23,814 bases of DNA. Source: Rhizophlyctis rosea (taxonomy: Eukaryota > Chytridiomycota > Chytridiomycetes > Rhizophlyctidales > Rhizophlyctidaceae). The stretch spans positions 5,736-29,549 of the forward strand of contig JADGJC010000417.1 in NCBI GenBank assembly GCA_027596075.1, given 5' to 3'. Of the stretch, positions 1 to 9,260 are shown one piece after another. Each line of letters opens with the position of its first letter. The first letter of the stretch is position 1. The position numbers and the translations under genes are program-made. Below the pieces are notes generated by a model. It saw only the letters and a list, made by a program, of their open reading frames with translations. It was not told the origin of the DNA and searched no databases.

Positions 1-106
1 CCCTCCGCTCCCCATCCCCCTCTCCCCCCCACCGTCCCAAAGCCTCCAAACTCAAAACCCATTCCACCCCCCTCTCCCCCCAAACACACACACACCAAAC
101 ACATAC

Positions 107-524
107 CTAAAACGACTCCACCTCACAACACCACTCCAAAATCCTTCAAACACGGCCTCATCATCAAACAACTGTAGTTGTTTTGCCTCAAAGACATATT
201 CAAAATCGATGCCCTTAGTGGCATCAGCGGGATCCACATTGAACTGCCTGCGCTCTGTGATTGGACCACGAAGAGTCACACGAACACCGTCTGTCAGGAT
301 GAGAGAAGCGAGGACTTGCACGCCAACTTCGCCGTAGACATCGGTGTTTGTCAGGTAGGAGAGGGTTTCGTCTTCGGGGCTATTGCATGACGAATGTCCG
401 CTCGAGTGAGTAAAAGTGCAATATGAGACAAGAGAGAGTCAAGCACGTACGTTTTGATGAGGGCCGTGAGGTCGATACCTCCGGTTTTGACGTTTGCGGG
501 GAGGGAAGTTGTGAGAATAGTCAT
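107..524 (-). CDS. 5' part of an unrecognised protein gene, two exons, truncated by the window edge
   Basis: The gene reads leftward. Exon 1 is 451-524, starting at the ATG at 524-522 (MTILTTSLPANVKTGG). It is joined over a 71-nt intron (GTACGT at 450, CAATAG ending at 380) to exon 2 at 107-379. Exon 2 ends at a good GTATGT donor starting at 106, so at least one more exon lies left of the window. The joined frame is open for about 115 residues, with alternating hydrophobic stretches (around GVQVLASLILTDGVRV) and an acidic segment (LFDDEAVFEGFW), which looks like a compact beta-rich globular domain. I see no signal peptide or membrane helix and do not recognise the family. The splice sites and the matching phase across the intron support a real gene; the function is unknown. 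Confidence 0.6.
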
Positions 525-1496
525 GTTTGTCTACTGGAGGGAGAGGTAGGTCAGAGGTGATGGAAGAAAGGCGAGCTTAAAACGGCAAATAGCCTTCTCT
601 GGAAGTAAGTAGTTCCTGCTGATTTGATGCCACATACCTATATGAGGTGATTCGGATGCTGTGGCGGGTATGCCAGTGCCAATTTTCCTAGCAATGGCGG
701 TGGAAAGGAGGGAAGCTAGGAGGAAGTTGAATGTTGAACTTTTTTTGTCGTGGCGTAATGAAGCCACACGCCTCCCTCTCTGTGCCGCAAAGATTCTGGC
801 CCGGGTCACTGGGCCTCTTCGCGTTCTTCATATTGGAACGGTAGGAAGCCGAATGTTAACGGTGCAAGTATATATCATGACAGAGTACTTTGGCACTCTT
901 TAGATAACATATATTGAGTTGGTATGAAGGCTACTTCAAGAGGGCTGATTTGGACAGCGGCCTCCATGAAACCCCGTGTCCCTTAGTCTTGAAGAGGACA
1001 CTCCATTTTTTGGTCGTTGTCACTGCGAGACGATACCATTCTTTTCAAAGTATCTCTCGAGCGGAGAACACACCCAGGAGGGGTTGCTTCTGAAGAAGGG
1101 AAAATGGCCTCTGCAAATGCAAGCTTTTGCACGTTACACCTAAAAAGGCGTGGCCCGTATCATGGATAGGATGAAGAGGCATGCTGAAATGACCTGGGAC
1201 TTGACTACGTTAGGTGTCAGCCACGCAGCCCCCACCACTGTTACGATCGAGAAAGCATTACTCGTCCAAGACCCAGCTCCTATGAATTCGAGATCATCAA
1301 ACTTTAGTATCAATGCTGTGTGGCGGTCTGCGAAAACTGGAAGACGGGTACAGAATCATGATCTAGACCCGCAGACTGTTGCAAAATTGCGCAGCCGCCG
1401 TCAATATGTCACGTTGCGTTACGCCGAAATCCCCTTTCCTGACTTGTCCTTTTGAAATGTCTCGAAGCAACAACCCAAAAGGAATCGCCATGCAAA
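525..1496. other. Intergenic stretch without a supported gene
   Basis: This lies between the start of the leftward gene at 524 and the integrase remnant. Its left part should hold the promoter of the leftward gene, but I see no clear TATA box or other named element. The short open frames here have no recognisable motif and no splice partners. The abrupt start of integrase similarity near 1497 suggests a breakpoint. Confidence 0.4.
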
Positions 1497-2219
1497 AAGA
1501 ACACGTTTGGGAGACCGGCGTTCATTGTGTGCGATAATGCGCGATATTTCACGAAGGGAAAGTTCGCAAATTACGCAGGGAAGCAAGGAATAGAGCTCGT
1601 GCCGGCGTCGGTTCGCCATCCGAAGGGGAATGCGAGAGCGGAGACGTTCAACAAGGACATAATCTATACTCTCGCGCGCATGGTCATTGATAAGATGGAG
1701 AGGGAGGGGAGGAGTGTGGAACAATGCGCAGGAAAGTGGCACGATATTTGGCGGGAGGCGGTCTATGCGTACAATGTGCACCTGTCTCGAGTGACGGGTT
1801 TGAGTCCTTATCAAATGGTCTTCGGTCAAGAGCCATTATTACCCGTAGATGAAGTCACCTCAGACATCGCGAAGGAGTTGAGGGAACGCCCGATGGAAGA
1901 TCTGCCGATATTGAGCTATTTGCGGGAGTTTGCGGCGGAGAATCGGCGGAAACAGCACGAGGCGGCTGCGAGGAGGGAAGAAGAACGAGGAGTTCCCGAG
2001 CCACGGAAGTACCAACCAGGAGACAAAGTCTGGATATACGACGCACGGGCGGCGAACACTTTCGCGCTTCAGCATAAGATACTTCCGCGCTGGGAAGGAC
2101 CAGTTGTGATGAACTGTCCTGCAAACAGTTATCCGGACCACCAGACGAGTTTGACGGTCGCCAAATTGCCATGCGATAATGAAACGTTCCGGATTCAATC
2201 CCCGCTAGCCTCAACGTGA
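1497..2219 (+). pseudogene. Ty3/Gypsy-type retrotransposon integrase, catalytic core and C-terminal fragment
   Basis: Residues encoded from about 1497 match the second half of a retrotransposon integrase. CDNARYF carries the second Asp of the DDE triad. HPKGNARAETFNK is the usual H-P-x-x-N-x-x-x-E block with the catalytic Glu. A YNVHLSRVTGLSPYQMVFG segment is the typical end of the core. GDKVWIYD and RWEGPVV near 2020-2110 resemble the GPY/F-type C-terminal module. In a living element this enzyme inserts element cDNA into the genome. Upstream the zinc-finger domain and the first Asp are absent, and no reverse transcriptase, RNase H, protease, gag or LTR is seen nearby. The frame stops at 2217-2219. 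It is a truncated relic rather than an active element. Assignment to Ty3/Gypsy rather than another LTR family is likely but was made by eye. Confidence 0.8.
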
Positions 2220-2476
2220 TGGTCACTGTGTATGATATACTTTTGCCGAAACAAACGGAAGCTCTACAAACAGTGCAGGGTCTGATTGGATGCCAACCAA
2301 TCTCGTACATCGTGGTGAGATGGCCCGAAAATGGTGGATTTGAAGATCATGGCTGGATGGTGCAGAAGCTCGTGAATTTGTACTGTAAGAGCAAAGTGAT
2401 AAGCATGATGGGAGTGACGTACATGGTATTCGTCATTGTTTCAGAGTTAGAAGATGAAGACCGAGGTGTTCAATAG
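2216..2476 (+). pseudogene. Possible degenerate chromodomain-like tail of the integrase remnant
   Basis: Directly after the integrase stop, in another frame, an open stretch of 86 codons contains YIVVRWPENGGFEDHGWM. This loosely recalls the chromodomain pattern (hydrophobic-V-x-W-x-x-x followed by x-x-x-W) found at the C terminus of chromovirus integrases. The spacing from the GPY/F-like module is about right. The aromatic cage residues are not convincing and a frameshift from the integrase must be assumed. It could equally be a chance open frame. Confidence 0.25.
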
Positions 2477-5400
2477 CGATGCAAGAAGCCTGGTGACCGC
2501 ACCGTGGGGATACGGTCGTACCTGCGACTTCGAAGTATTCGAGCTACTTCGCCTATGTTAAAGCTGGCAATGGATTGTGTGCACCCCCTTCCCCCATCGT
2601 TCGAAATGATGATGGTGATCAATTTTGTACAGCGGCCGAAAAAGAAGCGATCCATATTCCTCACCCATCCACCGGAACGTATGGTGTCATGCCTTGATAC
2701 CAGCAGTAGTCTGCCGAGACGAATTTTTACCTCACCTTGAGTTGCAATGCGGAATTATGTCAGCATACGGCTCATTAGCAAATTTGTCATGCATAGTAGG
2801 TGATGTTGTACAACTACCTATTGTAAAAATTGAAACCAGATCGGGATGCAAACCGCCGAAGATTTCTTCCGCCGGGTTGCAAATCAGACACCGTCGAGCT
2901 CAACGTCTTTTTCCTGCTGATTCAAACATACCGACGATCTGGTGGCAAGTACTCCAGCCAGTACCAAGTCAGTTAGCGTCCTTTTACATTGAACATCAAG
3001 GATGCAAACCGACTTTGAGGTCGCCATGTGTAGCAAATCGCAATGAATGCCTGTCGTGCTCGTCAGTGTGGTCCTTGCTTGTTGACCATCAAGCAAATGA
3101 ATTCGCTGCTAAACCAGGTGACCCGCTTCAATGGTTAGAACCTGTCAAGCTTGTCAAACACTTCACCCAGTGCGTTTTTTTTCTAGCTGTCTTGCATCCA
3201 CCAGTTCATGAGCGTTTGCTTCACCCCGGCACATCAAATCACACGAATTCACCCAATTTCAATGATCGATAGCTCCCATCATCCAATCTGGATACTGACC
3301 AACTGTCATTCCAAGATGTAAGTTTGTGGACGCGGTTCAGGTATTTCTTTCATGGGCGATAATAGTAAATGAACAGAATAACGTGGGCGTTCTTTATGCA
3401 GTCAGTCCTCGTTGGCATTGCAGATCAACATCTAGTCGATAGCGTGCATCGCATGCCCACTGGAACAAAAGATGGATGCAGGCTGTAGCATCATTGTCAT
3501 TGAGATTCCTCAACCATGGAAGGTACGGTTTAGTGATAGCTTGCTTTGCTGAAAAATGCGCTTTAGAAACTCAAACATCCAAACTCAATCAGCTTGCTTC
3601 AGGTGTGGGTATTCCGATCGAGAGATGGAAAAAGACCCAGAAAAACAATCCCAGTCGCAGGCCGCACAGCATTGGAGGCATAAAGTGTTATTATTTCGCT
3701 CCGTAAGACTTGTAGGCAACGACCGGACGTGTCTGAACTGTTAGGACTGACCACACGCTATTATGAAATGGCTACATTTACCGGCGCTGACAAAAAGAGA
3801 TTCCGCGACGCATCCAAGCTCTGAGTGGTCTTATACGACTTGGGAGCAATACCCTAAAACCAGTTGATTAGATGAATTTTTATGAGTCTTCGAATTCTGC
3901 GTTCCTAAACACTCCATGCCTCCATCGTGGCAGCCACAGCTCCTGGTTTTATGAGGTCATTACCACCGCCGATAAGTTCTCCAGCTCGGCCGTCGTTTCG
4001 CCGACGGAAAAAGACACGATCCTTTCCTGCTGGGGAAAATGGGCAAGGGTGCCCTTTCAGAAGATATTAACACCGAGAGTCCCGTTTTGAGAGTTCTTTG
4101 AAAGAGTGAGTGAACTACCAGCCGATTCTTGAATGTTCACCACTGCACTTCTCTACAACACCCACAACGTTTGTCACCCTAGTGGTGCTGTTACAACTTG
4201 TCCCGGTGTGGACCTCACGAGTGCTTCTCCGATCCTACAAACACCAACAAAACGTTTGGATGGCGGGCTGTGACCAATCCCGAAGTCCCTTTCGGACTTC
4301 ATTTCTACATTTGAATCATTGCTTGCGAACGCTGACACACTGATATATTAAACGTCTTCAAAGTGCATTCAACGACTCCAATGATAGTCATCAGATTATC
4401 GAAAAGGCTCGCATTAGTCGAAGGAGTGTGTCGGGCAGCCAAAGCACCTGTCTCGGGAGTTGCTTGCAATGATCTCGCTCACCCTTCATTGAACAATAAG
4501 ACTTGGTGAGAGGAGTCGCAAGAAGAATGTTCACTCTCATTCCGGGGGACAGAATTGAATGGTATATCTCGTTTTGGTAGGGTCACCAATGTGTAAATAA
4601 ACAGATTCTGGACGGCGACAGTTTCGTCAGACAAGACATTTGACGTGACTCTGCAGGCTATGTCATCATACTCTTAAAAGGCGAAGTATGGGTCAAAAGC
4701 ACAGCTGGCTTCCATCTAAATGGAATCAGAATGGACTTTGATGATCGGTGATTTGGTGACATTCACGAGGTTTGAGTGTCATGCATGTATGTGGAAGTCC
4801 ATTTGGCACGATCGTGAGAGTGTGCATGAATTTTCGTATGTAAGCCGAGGGAACAGGACGTCAAGCATTGTGTGCAACCGAAAGGGTATGACTTGAAAGA
4901 TTGACCACAGAGATTCTCTTGCCAGTGCCGCCCAGGTCTGAAGGAATTGTTGCATCACAATCCGCCACTTGAGGAAATAGTGGATCGAGTATTAACACTT
5001 TGGTTCGGTTCAAAGTTGGGAGTTCGCCTTTATGGGGTGCGTTTGTTTGAAGCGGCGTCATTGGCAAGGGGGATGATTTTTTCGTGCGGAGTCGCATGGT
5101 GATTGAGTGGCAAGCAAATATCTTCCCGGTGACTTGATTGATCATTAAGCAAAAAGTCCGTGCCTAGGGGACGAATTGGGATGAATAGTGTATTGAACAC
5201 ACGCCATTGATTGCGGATCAACTTTGGTTTTGGACAAATATGATTGGCGGAAACTGATCAGATGATGTAAGATCGTCGCCTATTGTTTGGAGACAGCAAC
5301 CTGGGAAACCTCGTTTGCACGGGAGGATTCAAGTTTAGCCAATTCGACAACTCCTTCACCTAAGCGAGAAGAAAAGATGACAAGATGACACGAAGGGAAC

Positions 5401-5498
5401 GGGGCAGACAGGGGGTAGTGTGGGTGACCATTGCATATAGGGCAATGATCTAAATACAATACCTACATAACACCATATACAATACATACAGCCTATGC
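2477..5498. other. About 3 kb without a recognisable gene
   Basis: Open frames here are short or lack an ATG. The longest, 2625-3272 on the plus strand, begins with TTG, shows no domain I know, and has cysteines scattered without a repeating pattern. Base composition is mixed and lacks the strong G-rich coding-strand bias of the nucleoporin gene. The stretch may contain decayed retroelement sequence linked to the integrase remnant, but I cannot show this. Confidence 0.4.
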
Positions 5499-5756
5499 CT
5501 AAGAATCCCCATCCGTTCCTCCAAGCACAGCAGATACACACGGCGATCCCGAACCCGATCCACTCCCCAGCCATGATTGCGAGGCCCCTCCACTTTTCCC
5601 TTCCACCCGCAATCTCATCGCACTTGTGCATCCTGCCGGGCCCGTCGCCTCCTCAGCCGCAACCTTGAACTCCGCGTCCACCTCCCGATTACCGCCTTCC
5701 AACCTTGTGACCTCTCTCTGCCTCGCGGGCCGTTCTATTTCGCGAATCTGAACCTT
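5499..5756 (-). CDS. Weak candidate for a terminal exon of an unknown gene
   Basis: On the minus strand a frame open from a possible acceptor (TTAG ending at 5757) to a TAG at 5501-5499 encodes about 85 residues. It begins with a charged, helix-like part (REIERPARQREVTRLEGGNR, then EVDAEFKVAAEEATG) and ends in a Gly/Ser-rich tail. The composition is protein-like, unlike most shadow frames nearby. The next frame to the right (5766-5966, minus) has a hydrophobic stretch, WAIMLVSVWVSYV, that could be a membrane helix of an upstream exon. I could not join the two with consistent phase. The opposite strand has a tidy CTAAC plus pyrimidine tract plus CAG at 5757-5804, so the coding strand itself is uncertain. 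Confidence 0.2.
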   Translation of the reverse strand, partial: KVQIREIERPARQREVTRLEGGNREVDAEFKVAAEEATGPAGCTSAMRLRVEGKSGGASQSWLGSGSGSGSPCVSAVLGGTDGDS

Positions 5757-6633
5757 CTAACACGCTCATTCAACTTCGGCACTCTCCCTTGCATCACCCA
5801 GAAATTCTAATCTATTCCCCGACCTACTCCGACAACTGCTCCACGACCTCCGAAATCCATTGACATTCCCGCCCATGTGAACATAGGACACCCAAACGGA
5901 TACCAACATGATCGCCCACGTAAACCCTTTAAACCCCCTTCCTATCACAACTAGTAATGACCACAAAAATGTTTAGTGATGTCTCGACCGTAGGGTCATA
6001 TGCCAAAGCAAAGCTTTACCTGCTTTTGGTTGTCCCGTTGCTTCTCTTGCCGTCACTTCTTATAATATATGATGATCCAATGCTTCTCTCCCTTAAGCCC
6101 TCTCACGGGTGGCACGTGAGTCAACTCAAACTCTCGCTCATCATACTGCTCATCCAAAAAACTCTGTAATCGTCGCGAGGTATCAACCACACAGATCCAT
6201 CCCGTCTCCACCATCACCTCCAAACATGTCTCTATATACTGCTCCCAATCGCTTCGTGTTCCCCAATGAGAGAAAGAGAATACCGCGATGTGAACACTTT
6301 TTGGCGGAATCTTCAAAGCCAGGTCACCCCGGATGCGTTCTTTGTAGTTGTGTTTGAAGATCGATCCGTGAGCGAGAGCTTCAGGGTCTTTCAGCGGATG
6401 ATGGTCTAAACCGATGTATTCGAAGTCGATGCCGCTCTCGGTAGGATTCAACTGCTCCGGATGCTCCAACAGCGCTCCCGTACCCGCCCCGAAATCCACC
6501 AGTCTTAATGTCTCGTTTGGACCCACTTTTCCACTCGTTGTCAGATGTTTCATCTGTCGATAGACTCGCGCCGCCAGTCGTTCCAGAGCAACCGAAAAAT
6601 GCACATTGTCACGCCTGGAATCGTGGTATTTCT

Positions 6634-6647
6634 CCATCACCCATCAC
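6634..6647. repeat. 7-bp tandem duplication (CCATCAC twice) breaking the fusion gene
   Basis: CCATCAC occurs at 6634-6640 and again at 6641-6647. On the coding (minus) strand this is GTGATGG twice. One copy fewer puts the acidic linker and the methyltransferase in the same frame, so the duplication is the likely cause of the frameshift. Confidence 0.75.
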
Positions 6648-6882
6648 GAAGAAATTGTTCTCGTTCCCTAATTCTTGATGTGCCCTGCTACTCTCGCGCG
6701 AACCAAACTCTTCGTGGACAGCCTCGTAGAAGTTCTCCCAGTCACGCCGACGTAACAAATCGTATGCTGTTGTTGTGCCGGTTTCCGACCCGCTATCGTT
6801 GGTGGGGTTTTGAGCTGCAGATGGTTGATCTGCCGGCTCAGATTCGTCCTCCTCATCACTTTCATCCTCCGTGATTTCAGAG

Positions 6883-6948
6883 CTGCAATCCCAATCTCAT
6901 TTAGCTTCTTTGAATTTGAAAGTGAAGGCACAGAACTATATCACTTAC
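6883..6948 (-). other. 66-nt intron within the acidic linker
   Basis: On the minus strand GTAAGT begins at 6948 and TTGCAG ends at 6883, with an AGCTAAATGA branch-like site about 20 nt before the acceptor. Removing it joins two acidic segments in one frame (EAEEAAA to SEITEDES). This supports a spliced, eukaryote-adapted gene rather than a fresh insertion of intronless viral DNA. Confidence 0.65.
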
Positions 6949-7003
6949 ATTGCTGCAGCTTCCTCTGCTTCGATGGAAACAGCCACATCGACATATGCGC
7001 TTC

Positions 7004-8416
7004 TTTTGAAACTCTCATGATGTTGTTGAGCTCCTCATTGTTGAATTCCACATTGAGCCGTGTGGCCTCCCCGAAGACAATGAAGTCGTTCACCACCCAC
7101 CGCCTACGGAGCTTCTGAAACGTGAGCGTGTCATAGCAAGCTTCCTTCTCCTTAACATTGCGCTTGGAGACAACCTTTACTACGGGCAGCAAGATTTGAG
7201 GACCATGATGGGCCGGAGTGTCGTAACGGTCCAGACGGTGGTATAGTTGCTGCATCTTGTCTGGTTGTGGCGAGAAGGAGATGACGGTGATTCTCTCCGC
7301 TACCTGATCGTACCCACTGATTCCCGTACCGATCGGTCCACTGGCGCCTATGATTTTGAATCGCCCTCCCGTGAAGTCATCCAGGACTCCTTCCCTATGA
7401 TCTCGATCGGGATTCGCTGCAGTGATCAGGCCAATCTCGTCTCGTCGAAAGCCACACTGCATCAGGCGCCTCGTAATAAGATCAACTATGGATACCTTAG
7501 TTCCGTCCTTTTGCTTGTACTCCACCCGTTCCGTGTAAACAATCTGGGGTTTAAAGCGGTCCGCACCCTCCAGACCCTCCTAGTCCCACCGCTGAAGCAA
7601 CTCCTCTAGATGGTCGATCTTCAGCAAAGCGTCCACTACCTGCACCTCCTCCACCGGCACCTTCCCTGGGGGATCTTCCCCAAAAACATCCTTTCGCTTC
7701 TTGCGCCACTCGCTTTCCCCTACCACCACTTCTTCTTCCCTAATCATTCTGTCAAAACGCCGGGAATTCAGGGCAAAGACCACTGGTTGGAAGGTCAAAA
7801 ACAATGCATGGACGTTGAGGAGATACCGAAGGTCGTATTTACCTTCCGAGGTGTGCTGGGCCAAAAGGTTTTTCACGAGGTCTGCTGTTGAGTCGTTGTC
7901 GCTCGAAAGCAATTGGCATTGCTCGATAACGTCTGCGATTCCGTTGGCGTTTGCGGGTGAGCCAGTCTGAATCAGGATGAACGAAGCGGGATGTACCGAC
8001 TTGACAAAGTCATTGATGTTGGTAGTGCGACTTGCATCCGATCGCTTGGCTTTATGAGATTCGTCCAACACAAACCCGCGAAGATTGAAAACTTCGGAAG
8101 TGCACATATCATTCGCCATGCGTTTCAGGCTGCTATTCTCTTTCGTTTCGAACAAGCGCGTGGTCATGATGAGCCACACCCTACCCCCTCCTCGATTCTT
8201 TCGCATGTATTCCTTTGCATTCCGCAAATCCGACATGTTAGTGATGACGTTGACACCAAGGCCCAGGTGGTAATCATGGAGAACCGATTTGCCCAGATTG
8301 TTCATACTATCACGATGATGTCCCCTAGCCCATCCGGTGGTGTTGGCGGGGACATTGATGCGGCTCGTGCGTGTTCGTCCCCTGTTTTCGATGAGGATTT
8401 GGTGGTGTTTAGTCAA
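7004..8416 (-). pseudogene. SF2/SNF2-type helicase, N-terminally incomplete, with an in-frame TAG
   Basis: Most helicase motifs are present in order on the minus strand. VPANTTGWARG looks like motif Ia. VLDESHKAKR is Walker B (DESH at 8065-8054). ILIQTGSPANAN matches SNF2 motif III (TGSPANAN at 7966-7943). PQIVYTERVEY is motif IV. FKIIGASGPIGTGIS is motif V (GTGIS at 7330-7316). MQQLYHRLDRYD is motif VI (HRLDR at 7243-7229). Such proteins use ATP to move along nucleic acid. Walker A (GKT/GKS in a P-loop) is not found in the upstream frame to about 8497, so ATP binding would be lost. A TAG at 7582-7580 interrupts the frame, which then resumes in the same phase. It either marks a pseudogene or ends a 60-nt intron (GTAGTG at 7639). 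A 1-nt shift at the A4 run (7004-7007) separates the helicase frame from the acidic linker. The pattern recalls helicases of large DNA viruses or mobile elements, but this is not proven. Confidence 0.7.
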
Positions 8417-8589
8417 GAGGAACCATGGCGGGTGTTGTATGGGTTTAGGGATTGGAAAGTGGGTGATTCGACAAACTGTATCCGAGAAGCTACTCTACGG
8501 GACTTTACTGCCTTCCTCCCACAGCACTGTCCCCCCACTCGCCGGGCTGACCCCCAACCACCAAGCATCGCCTTGCGGTGTACGTATGG

Positions 8590-9260
8590 CTCCTGTCGCC
8601 AATCGGAAGACTGCAGTGTTCTTTTTCCAGGTGTTTTTGAACACTGAGGGTGAGTGGGAAGATAACAGTGACAAGCACCGGTTGGGAAATTGGTTTAGTT
8701 GTATGGCAGTTTTTTGGTTGGACAGGAAACTGCGGTGGTGAATTTAGTGCGGGTCATGATTTGAGTCCCGTGCATCATGTTACGTTGACGACTGCGTTGC
8801 CGGGGTGGGAGGGTGGTATATGGGGAGGAGATTTGGGAGTTGGGGAGGGGGAATGAGAGGGAGGCGAGGGATACGTATCCGCGTCACAGGAGACGGATGT
8901 GATCTTGAAGGTACGACTTTACGGGCGGTTAGCGTTGCTTTTGTTCCGTGGGTGGAAGATCCGGTTTGGTGTGCAAAGTCCGTTTTCACCTCCCCATGCG
9001 GAGACCGTTGGGCAGACGGTTTTAGTGGCGGTTGATTTGAGGAGTGGGAGTTTTTGTTTGGGCCCGGGCGTTTGAGGCTAGGGAGGGTATGGATACACCG
9101 GGGACGGTGATGTTTGTGACGAGGGATGGGAGTGCGGTGGGTGTTGAGGGGTTGGGGAGGGGGGTTTTGTTGGATTTTAGCGAGAGTGGGGTGCTTTGCC
9201 TGGACAGTCTGGAAGTCAACTTGTTTTGCGAGAAGGTCAACGCATACCCCCACAAAATAA
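8590..9260 (+). pseudogene. Coding-like plus-strand stretch without a continuous frame
   Basis: The plus strand here is rich in G and T in the manner of coding strands of the nucleoporin gene. Protein-like pieces occur in several frames: TAVFFFQVFLNTEGEWEDN near 8613, DLSPVHHVTLTTALPGWEGG near 8758, SPFSPPHAETVGQTVLVAVD near 8981, and PGTVMFVTRDGSAVGVEGLG near 9100. Stops separate them and I could not join them with introns of consistent phase. It may be a decayed gene or one with splicing I cannot resolve. I do not recognise a family. The reverse-strand frame 8780-9253 is Pro/His-rich and looks like its shadow. Confidence 0.25.

Larger units (their letters stand above)
6053..7003 (-). pseudogene. 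Acidic linker and class I SAM-dependent methyltransferase domain, C-terminal half of a decayed helicase-methyltransferase gene
   Basis: The segment 6053-6633 encodes a Rossmann-type methyltransferase. LVDFGAGTGALLE holds the glycine-rich SAM-binding motif I (GAGTG at 6490-6476). YIGLDHH supplies the acidic residue expected to bind the ribose. A later strand reads VHIAVFSFSHWG, and the end, HWIIIYYKK followed by TGA, is a plausible final strand. The usual DPPY/NPPY motif of DNA or RNA adenine methyltransferases is not seen, so the substrate is unknown. Upstream, after a 66-nt intron, a Glu/Asp-rich linker (SEITEDESDEEDESEP) runs toward the methyltransferase. A 7-bp tandem duplication at 6634-6647 throws the linker frame out of the methyltransferase frame. 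The continuing helicase frame to the right and the shared strand suggest a single fusion protein. It could alternatively be two adjacent genes, but no start signal of its own is convincing. Confidence 0.65.

Noticed and set aside
2625..3272. 215-codon plus-strand open frame in the gene-free stretch
   Set aside because: It begins at TTG, has no known domain, no splice sites and no coding-type composition.
6668..6931. Minus-strand basic frame continuing past the linker intron in the helicase frame
   Set aside because: The overlapping acidic frame reads as a natural linker on both sides of the intron, while this frame is Arg/Gln/Thr-rich without motifs and ends before the methyltransferase.
8290..8370. 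The helicase segment HDYHLGLG considered as a Walker A motif lacking GKT
   Set aside because: Order and spacing to VWLIMTTRLF and DESH place it after motif Ia, so it is not the P-loop.
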